A program made the position numbers and the translations under genes. From assembly GCA_024684065.1 (NCBI GenBank), contig JAIKXO010000224.1, positions 1-17,772 of the forward strand: DNA of 17,772 nt. Direction: 5' to 3'. Under the pieces are notes generated by a model. That model did no database searches. It was not told where the DNA came from and was given only the letters and a program-made list of their open reading frames with translations. Below, in pieces: positions 13,633 to 17,772 of the stretch; position 1 is the stretch's first letter, and every line of letters begins with the position of its first letter. This stretch comes from Lachnospiraceae bacterium. GTDB taxonomy: Bacteria > Bacillota_A > Clostridia > Lachnospirales > Lachnospiraceae.

Positions 13633-14328
13633 TTAATTCTGTCCATAATAGGCATTCGCCCCGTGCTTACGATAGTAATGCTTGTCCTGAAGCTCCGTGG
13701 GGGCGGGTTTCACCTGCGGATTGATAAGCTCGCATCTGAATGCCATCTTTGCTACCTCTTCAAGGACTACCGCATTGTGGACAGCTTCCATGGCATCCTT
13801 TCCCCATGCAAAGGTGCCGTGGTTCTTACAGAGCACTACGGGAACTGCCACCGGATCTTTTTTCCTGGCCCTGAATTCTTCAACGATAAGATGCCCCGTA
13901 TTCTCTTCATAGGCATCTTCTATCTCTTCCTTAGTAAGACACCTGACACAGGGAACCTCACCGTATATATAGTCTGCATGAGTAGTCCCGTAACAGGGTA
14001 TGTCCCTGCCGGCCTGCGCCCAGCTGGTAGCGAATGAGGAATGAGTGTGGACTATTCCCCCAAGGGTTTCAAACTCCTTATAAAGCACTAAATGAGTCGG
14101 CGTATCTGAAGAGGGCTTGTACTGCCCTTCAACCTTATTTCCCTCAAGATCCATCACCACCATATCCTCAGGACGGAGCTTATCATATTCTACCCCGCTC
14201 GGCTTGATCACAAACAATCCCTTTTCCCTGTCAATTCCGCTTACATTTCCCCAGGTAAATGTAACAAGATTGTGCTTTGGAAGAAGCATATTAGCTTCAT
14301 AAACCTGTTGTTTAAGTTCTTCTAACAT
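13633..14328 (-). CDS. araD: L-ribulose-5-phosphate 4-epimerase
   Basis: The protein has 231 residues, the same length as E. coli AraD. Class II aldolase/epimerase residues are all present: D76 in SSDTPTH, metal ligands H94 and H96 in IVHTHS, H170 in CKNHG, and D119 in THADYIYG, matching the catalytic Asp of AraD. It converts L-ribulose-5-phosphate to D-xylulose-5-phosphate in the cytoplasm, the last dedicated step of arabinose catabolism. AAAGGGA precedes ATG 14328. It lies downstream of the FGGY kinase in the same direction with 125 bp between them. An araA isomerase is not in the window. Confidence 0.93.
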   Translation of the reverse strand: MLEELKQQVYEANMLLPKHNLVTFTWGNVSGIDREKGLFVIKPSGVEYDKLRPEDMVVMDLEGNKVEGQYKPSSDTPTHLVLYKEFETLGGIVHTHSSFATSWAQAGRDIPCYGTTHADYIYGEVPCVRCLTKEEIEDAYEENTGHLIVEEFRARKKDPVAVPVVLCKNHGTFAWGKDAMEAVHNAVVLEEVAKMAFRCELINPQVKPAPTELQDKHYYRKHGANAYYGQN

Positions 14329-14397
14329 AATTTTTCCCTTTCCCTGTCTTTAATCTGAGTAATTTTATTTTGCAACCATTTGCGATAAAACATCAGC

Positions 14398-14430
14398 CGG
14401 ACAGCTCATACACTGAGCAATGCCTGTCCG
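14398..14430 (-). promoter_or_regulatory. Intercistronic hairpin between kinase gene and araD
   Basis: CGGACA/TGTCCG (outer, 6 bp) and GCTCA/TGAGC (inner, 5 bp) stack on one side with a 6-nt bulge on the other. On the minus strand the sequence after it, GGCTGATGTTTTATC, is not a clear T-run. It probably stabilises or partly terminates the mRNA so that the two genes are expressed at different levels. Confidence 0.4.
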
Positions 14431-14453
14431 TTTTCACATCATTCTTCTTTTTA

Positions 14454-16055
14454 TCATTCAAAGGTCTCAATAGCTGCTTTTTCGATCGGAAGTCCTTTCA
14501 TATAAATCTCCATGAACTTGTCAAAACCATCAATATCCTCTTTGGAAGCCTCAAGCTTTGATCCTTTGTTACCGGCAAAGATAACCTTGTTAAGATACTC
14601 TCCGAGAGGCATTTTTTCTTTCTTAACGGTCTCCATATAAGACGCAAGTAAAGCTATGCCCCAGGCTCCTCCTTCTCCCGCGGTCTCCATGACGGAAACA
14701 GGCGCTCCGACTGCTGCCGCCGCGATTCTCTGCCCGACCCCTTTAGTCTTGAAATATCCGCCATGCCCGAACATTTCATCCACCTTCACATCCTCTGACT
14801 TAAACAGAAGATCCATTCCGGATTTCAAGGCTCCGAGCGCCGAATAAAGATGCATCCTCATAAGGTTTGCAAGCGTGAATTTTCCTTCCGCTGTCCTTGC
14901 AAACACCAGTGCCCCCTTATCAAAGCCCGTTACAGGCTCTCCTGCGGTGTAATTATAGGAAAGGAGGCCTCCGCAGTCGGCATCCCCTTCAAGAGCGACC
15001 GAATAGAGCCTGGTGAAGAGCTCGTTCATGTCTGCCTTCTGCCCCATGTATTCATAAAACTCCTTGAATACATTGACCCATTCATTTATCTCTGTGGTGC
15101 AGTTATTGCAGTGAACCATGGCTACCAGGGCGCCGTCCGGAGTCGTGACAAGATCTATCTGAGGATAGACCTTTGAAAGCTCTTTTTCCAAAACGATCAT
15201 GGCAAACACGGAGGTTCCGGCTGAAATATTACCGGTTCTACGGGCCACACTGTTAGTTGCGACCATTCCCGTACCCGCATCGCCTTCGGGAGGACATAAC
15301 GGGATGCCTGCTAAGAGCTCCCCGGAAGGATCCAAAAGCTTAGCGCCCTCTTCCGTAAGCGATCCTGCAGCCTCTCCGGCCGATAAAACCTTTGGCAGGA
15401 TATCGCCGAGCTTCCAGGTACAACCCATGCCCGATCCGGCAACCAGCTTATCAAATTTTTCTATCATCCCTGCATCAAAATCACCTGTATTTATATCAAT
15501 AGGGAACATTCCCGACGCATCTCCCACTCCGAGGACCTTTTCGCCGGTAAGCTTCCAATGGACATAGCCGGCAAGAGTAGTAAAGAAAGCGACATCACTG
15601 ACATGTTCTTCCCTGTTAAGTATAGCCTGGTACAGATGCGCTATGCTCCAGCGCTGGGGAATATTGTAATTAAATTCCTCTGTAAGCTTAACGGCAGCCT
15701 CCTCGGTAATAGTATTTCTCCATGTACGGAAAGGAACGAGCAGCTCCCCATCCTTGTCAAATGCCAGATATCCATGCATCATGGCAGAGAATCCGATAGC
15801 GGAAAATTTCGTAAGCTTTGCCCCGTACTGCTTCTTTGCATCCTTTTTCAGATCAGCATAACAGTCTATTAAGCCGTCCCAAACATCGTCAAGGGTATAT
15901 GTCCATACTCCGTTCTCATACCTGTTCTCCCAGCCATGTCCGCCCGATGCCAAAGGTGTTCCCTTTTCATCCGTCAGAACAGCCTTTATTCTGGTCGAAC
16001 CAAATTCAATGCCTAAAAATGCCTTTCCTTCTTCGATCAACTGCTTCGTGTCCAT
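14454..16055 (-). CDS. FGGY-family carbohydrate kinase, probable L-ribulokinase
   Basis: The protein has 533 residues. The phosphate-1 loop is [12 protein letters not shown] (about 13-24); [13 protein letters not shown] in the middle and [11 protein letters not shown]...[17 protein letters not shown] near the C-terminus are FGGY ATPase-fold blocks. It phosphorylates a sugar in the cytoplasm. The neighbouring araD makes L-ribulose the likeliest substrate, but the sequence is not a standard AraB and homologues are often named xylulokinase, so I leave the symbol blank. The frame can be read from TTG 16067, but GGAGG at 16061-16065 lies 5 nt before ATG 16055 and fixes the start. It has its own promoter and heads the long minus-strand series. 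Confidence 0.85.
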   Translation of the reverse strand: MDTKQLIEEGKAFLGIEFGSTRIKAVLTDEKGTPLASGGHGWENRYENGVWTYTLDDVWDGLIDCYADLKKDAKKQYGAKLTKFSAIGFSAMMHGYLAFDKDGELLVPFRTWRNTITEEAAVKLTEEFNYNIPQRWSIAHLYQAILNREEHVSDVAFFTTLAGYVHWKLTGEKVLGVGDASGMFPIDINTGDFDAGMIEKFDKLVAGSGMGCTWKLGDILPKVLSAGEAAGSLTEEGAKLLDPSGELLAGIPLCPPEGDAGTGMVATNSVARRTGNISAGTSVFAMIVLEKELSKVYPQIDLVTTPDGALVAMVHCNNCTTEINEWVNVFKEFYEYMGQKADMNELFTRLYSVALEGDADCGGLLSYNYTAGEPVTGFDKGALVFARTAEGKFTLANLMRMHLYSALGALKSGMDLLFKSEDVKVDEMFGHGGYFKTKGVGQRIAAAAVGAPVSVMETAGEGGAWGIALLASYMETVKKEKMPLGEYLNKVIFAGNKGSKLEASKEDIDGFDKFMEIYMKGLPIEKAAIETFE

Positions 16056-16060
16056 TTTTA

Positions 16061-16065
16061 CCTCC
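16061..16065 (-). promoter_or_regulatory. Ribosome site deciding the kinase start
   Basis: GGAGG (minus strand) is 5 nt before ATG 16055. It lies inside the extra codons that a TTG 16067 start would add, so that longer reading is unlikely. Confidence 0.75.
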
Positions 16066-16187
16066 AATGCCCTAAAAGATTTTACCCGTTAAAATAATCC
16101 GCCTGATCTCTTTACTCTTTGCTAAATGCCGCTTAATGGCTTAAGTCGCAATTAATTCCGCATTTTTAATCCGGCCATCGTTAACAG

Positions 16188-16197
16188 AATAATTATT
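16188..16197. promoter_or_regulatory. AATAATTATT palindrome, site 1
   Basis: A perfect 10-bp palindrome placed roughly 12-21 bp downstream of the predicted kinase transcription start, an ordinary position for a repressor. The same ten bases recur at 16291-16300, 103 bp away. Confidence 0.4.
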
Positions 16198-16216
16198 TCA
16201 GATCAATGCAATGAAT

Positions 16217-16245
16217 ATAATACCATATAAAGCGGATCGCTGCAA
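16217..16245 (-). promoter_or_regulatory. Promoter of the FGGY kinase operon
   Basis: On the minus strand: TTGCAG (16245-16240, 3/6), a 17-bp spacer, TATTAT (16222-16217, 5/6) preceded by TGG, an extended -10. The start near 16209 leaves about 150 nt of leader before ATG 16055; I see no known sugar-regulator site in it. Confidence 0.5.
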
Positions 16246-16288
16246 AGAGTCGTAAGGTACAATTCATCGCTGACACTGACCGGCGGTA

Positions 16289-16302
16289 AAAATAATTATT
16301 TT
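16289..16302. promoter_or_regulatory. 14-bp perfect palindrome, site 2
   Basis: AAAATAATTATTTT contains the same AATAATTATT core as site 1. It overlaps the -35 of the plus-strand promoter at 16301-16329, so a bound protein would block that promoter and could also bridge to site 1. Confidence 0.45.
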
Positions 16303-16329
16303 GTAAAGAAGAACTTAATATGCTAAACT
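16301..16329 (+). promoter_or_regulatory. Promoter of the 128-residue orphan gene
   Basis: TTGTAA (16301-16306, 4/6), a 17-bp spacer ending TGC, then TAAACT (16324-16329, 4/6), so an extended -10 type. The start would be near 16336, about 33 nt before ATG 16369. Confidence 0.5.
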
Positions 16330-16368
16330 AATGCTTGCAAAAAGATCTTTTCCAGGCAGGAGGGCAGC

Positions 16369-16755
16369 ATGAGCACGTTAATAGAAATAACCGTACCGGT
16401 AAAATATGAAACAGGTCAGACAGAATATAAGCTGATAGCGGCAAAGGATGATCATATCATAGGGAGGGACCCGGAGGGCGGACTTTCCTTATTCGAATGG
16501 AACACCGGGAAAACAGTCTCCGGTGCTATCTCAGAAGAAGATATCAGAAAAGCCTCAGACAGAAAGGTACGGAGAAATTTCTGGGCCAGAAAGCTTACGC
16601 ATTACTGGAGCGGAAAAACTACGGCAGAATCCGTCATAGACAGCTTTGCTGCCGACGATCTTGTCGATATCTTTGAACCCCCTGTAAACGGTCTTAAGCT
16701 CAATGGCCGGATACCCTCTCTCTCTGAAGCTCTCTTAAAGATCGTTGAAGATTAG
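16369..16755 (+). CDS. 128-residue orphan protein of unknown function
   Basis: I do not recognise the family. The protein is soluble, with no signal peptide, membrane segment or cysteine. The first third alternates hydrophobic and polar residues like a beta-sheet (LIEITVPVKYETG); a basic aromatic stretch, KVRRNFWARKLTHYW (about 66-80), could bind nucleic acid or a phosphate ligand; the end is acidic and helical. The ribosome site AGGAGG lies 5 nt before ATG and a promoter is visible, so the gene is likely real. It is divergent from the FGGY kinase, with shared palindromes between them, and is followed by two hairpins. Confidence 0.7.
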   Translation: MSTLIEITVPVKYETGQTEYKLIAAKDDHIIGRDPEGGLSLFEWNTGKTVSGAISEEDIRKASDRKVRRNFWARKLTHYWSGKTTAESVIDSFAADDLVDIFEPPVNGLKLNGRIPSLSEALLKIVED

Positions 16756-16762
16756 CGGTCCT

Positions 16763-16812
16763 GGTAAAGGGCAGATTCTTTACCGGCCGGGCAGGGAAAA
16801 GCCCCTGCCCGG
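16763..16812 (+). terminator. Two tandem hairpins after the orphan gene
   Basis: GGTAAAG/CTTTACC (16763-16784, 7 bp) and CCGGGCAGGG/CCCTGCCCGG (16787-16812, 10 bp perfect, 6-nt loop) lie 8 bp after the stop. After the second comes only TCTTAAG, a weak T-run. The neighbouring DUF5688 gene converges on them, so they may serve both transcripts. Confidence 0.5.
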
Positions 16813-16918
16813 TCTTAAGATCATCCGGCGGCTTAACCCGTTTCGGACTTATCATACAAATACAAACAGGCAGGTTTATCGTAAGTGATGTAAATAACGT
16901 CGTTATCTTATCTGTCTG

Positions 16919-17566
16919 TCAGGAAGCCTCAATACAGGATAAACCGTCATTTTCAAAGATATAGATATTGTTGCTGAGCCTTTCGGAAGGCTCGACGATA
17001 TCAGCATTTATCTGCCTCACCATATCCGTCAGATAATCAAATTCAACGTTTTCATCGTCAGGGATGCAGATCAGCTCGTGTATTGAAGACGGAAGAGTGA
17101 TAAAGCTTCCAAGCATACAGTAGACCTCTCTCAACACATTCGGACACAAAAGAAGCGCAGCGCCGTAATGTCTGTTTTCCGTAGAAATGACCAGCATCTG
17201 CGATGAATCGGCAACTGCCTCTTCATAACCCATCTCCTTAAGCATTTCCCCCATGGTCTTTATCTGTTTCCTTTTTTCAATGTTACATATTGAGTTCTCT
17301 TTGAGCTCTTCAGGAGTTATCCCCGAAAGCTTCAGCACCTGTTTCGTCACCTGAAGCGAAGCCATCGAATCTGACGGCTCATCAAGCTCTATAGGCACAT
17401 AGAAAGAAAGCGCCAGATCCATATACCTTTCTGATACGATCTCTTTTTTCCGATACTCAGAAATCCTCTCTGCAGGCACTAACCTTGGCAGCACATTCTG
17501 CAGGATATGTTCTTTTTCAAGTGTAATCTTCTTAGAAATGGACTCAATGATTTGTTCTTTTTGCAT
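16919..17566 (-). CDS. DUF5688 family protein
   Basis: The protein has 215 residues and no membrane segment. The region YGAALLLCPNVLREVYCML, followed by LPSSIHELICIPD (about 145-170), is what I recall as the core of DUF5688, common in Lachnospiraceae and without known function. The N-terminal region is helical and charged. AAGGAG lies 5 nt before ATG 17566. A weak promoter candidate on the minus strand is TTGTTC (17616-17611), 18-bp spacer, TATTTT (17592-17587). It is probably a single gene, convergent with the orphan at 16369 and divergent from the partial gene at the right edge. Confidence 0.75.
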   Translation of the reverse strand: MQKEQIIESISKKITLEKEHILQNVLPRLVPAERISEYRKKEIVSERYMDLALSFYVPIELDEPSDSMASLQVTKQVLKLSGITPEELKENSICNIEKRKQIKTMGEMLKEMGYEEAVADSSQMLVISTENRHYGAALLLCPNVLREVYCMLGSFITLPSSIHELICIPDDENVEFDYLTDMVRQINADIVEPSERLSNNIYIFENDGLSCIEAS

Positions 17567-17607
17567 AAGATCTCCTTCCGAAATGAAAAATAGAATTGTT
17601 TTTTGAA

Positions 17608-17772
17608 ATGGAACAAGATATTAGATTTGATTATATGGAGAATCTTATTATGCTTTATAATCGGACCAATGTCAATCCGTATTTATATTCAGTTTCTGAT
17701 CATTCTCTGATATGGAAAGATTATTGTTCAAGAATCATAACATACCGGCAGGCGGTTCTTGTGATAAAAAAA
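17608..17772 (+). CDS. Unknown protein, 5' end only, cut by right edge
   Basis: From ATG 17608 the frame is open for 55 codons to the last base of the window (MEQDIRFDYMENLIMLYNRT...). I do not recognise it. It has no membrane segment or signal peptide in this part. The start is uncertain: ATG 17608 has no clear ribosome site, while ATG 17650 has GGAG 9 nt upstream. It is divergent from the DUF5688 gene. At this length a chance open frame cannot be excluded. Confidence 0.4.
   Translation, partial: MEQDIRFDYMENLIMLYNRTNVNPYLYSVSDHSLIWKDYCSRIITYRQAVLVIKK

Overview
The window looks like chromosomal DNA of an anaerobic Bacillota member, most likely Lachnospiraceae (the Butyrivibrio/Roseburia/Eubacterium side). 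The grounds are protein content: a FliB-type flagellin lysine methylase, a DUF5688 protein, a DUF6320 zinc-ribbon membrane protein paired with a condensation-fold acyltransferase, and a ~530-residue FGGY kinase beside araD. AGGAGG-type ribosome sites and low-to-medium GC also fit. I see no rRNA, tRNA, CRISPR array, insertion sequence, phage gene or attachment site.

Layout. 1-1100 (-): FliB-like gene cut by the left edge. 1101-1453: regulatory gap with a 10-bp tandem repeat, a good extended -10 promoter and a possible leader ORF, leading into a small HAD phosphatase (+). 2196-3944 (+): a GT-C (ArnT/PMT type) membrane glycosyltransferase. 4483-7296 (+): molybdate ABC transporter modA-modB-modC, with a terminator-like hairpin, a promoter and inverted repeats that look like operators. 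7393-8058 (-): VanX-family D-Ala-D-Ala dipeptidase. 8059-8459: gap with the vanX-like promoter, a candidate small RNA and a terminator that can work in both directions. 8460-16055 (-): nine co-directional, tightly spaced genes: FGGY ribulokinase-like, araD, HAD phosphatase, a small FakA-middle-domain-like protein, an 80-residue unknown, an HSL-type esterase, a condensation-type acyltransferase, DUF6320 and MscS. 16369-16755 (+): orphan 128-residue protein, divergent from the kinase. 16919-17566 (-): DUF5688. 17608-17772 (+): start of a gene cut by the right edge.

How the genes work together. ModABC imports molybdate. The FGGY kinase and AraD form the lower arabinose route (L-ribulose to L-ribulose-5-P to D-xylulose-5-P); the isomerase is not in the window. 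The most unusual block is 12854-8460: a stand-alone relative of the fatty-acid-kinase (FakA) middle domain, an 80-residue unknown, an esterase, an HxxxDG acyltransferase, a zinc-ribbon membrane protein and a mechanosensitive channel. The first five are joined by stop/start overlaps or gaps of 8-17 bp. This suggests an acyl-transfer or acyl-removal system at the membrane that I cannot match to a described pathway. The best regulatory signals are a perfect 11+11 inverted repeat before modB with a matching half-site in the modA promoter, two identical palindromic cores bracketing the kinase promoter, and the leader ORF before the small HAD gene.
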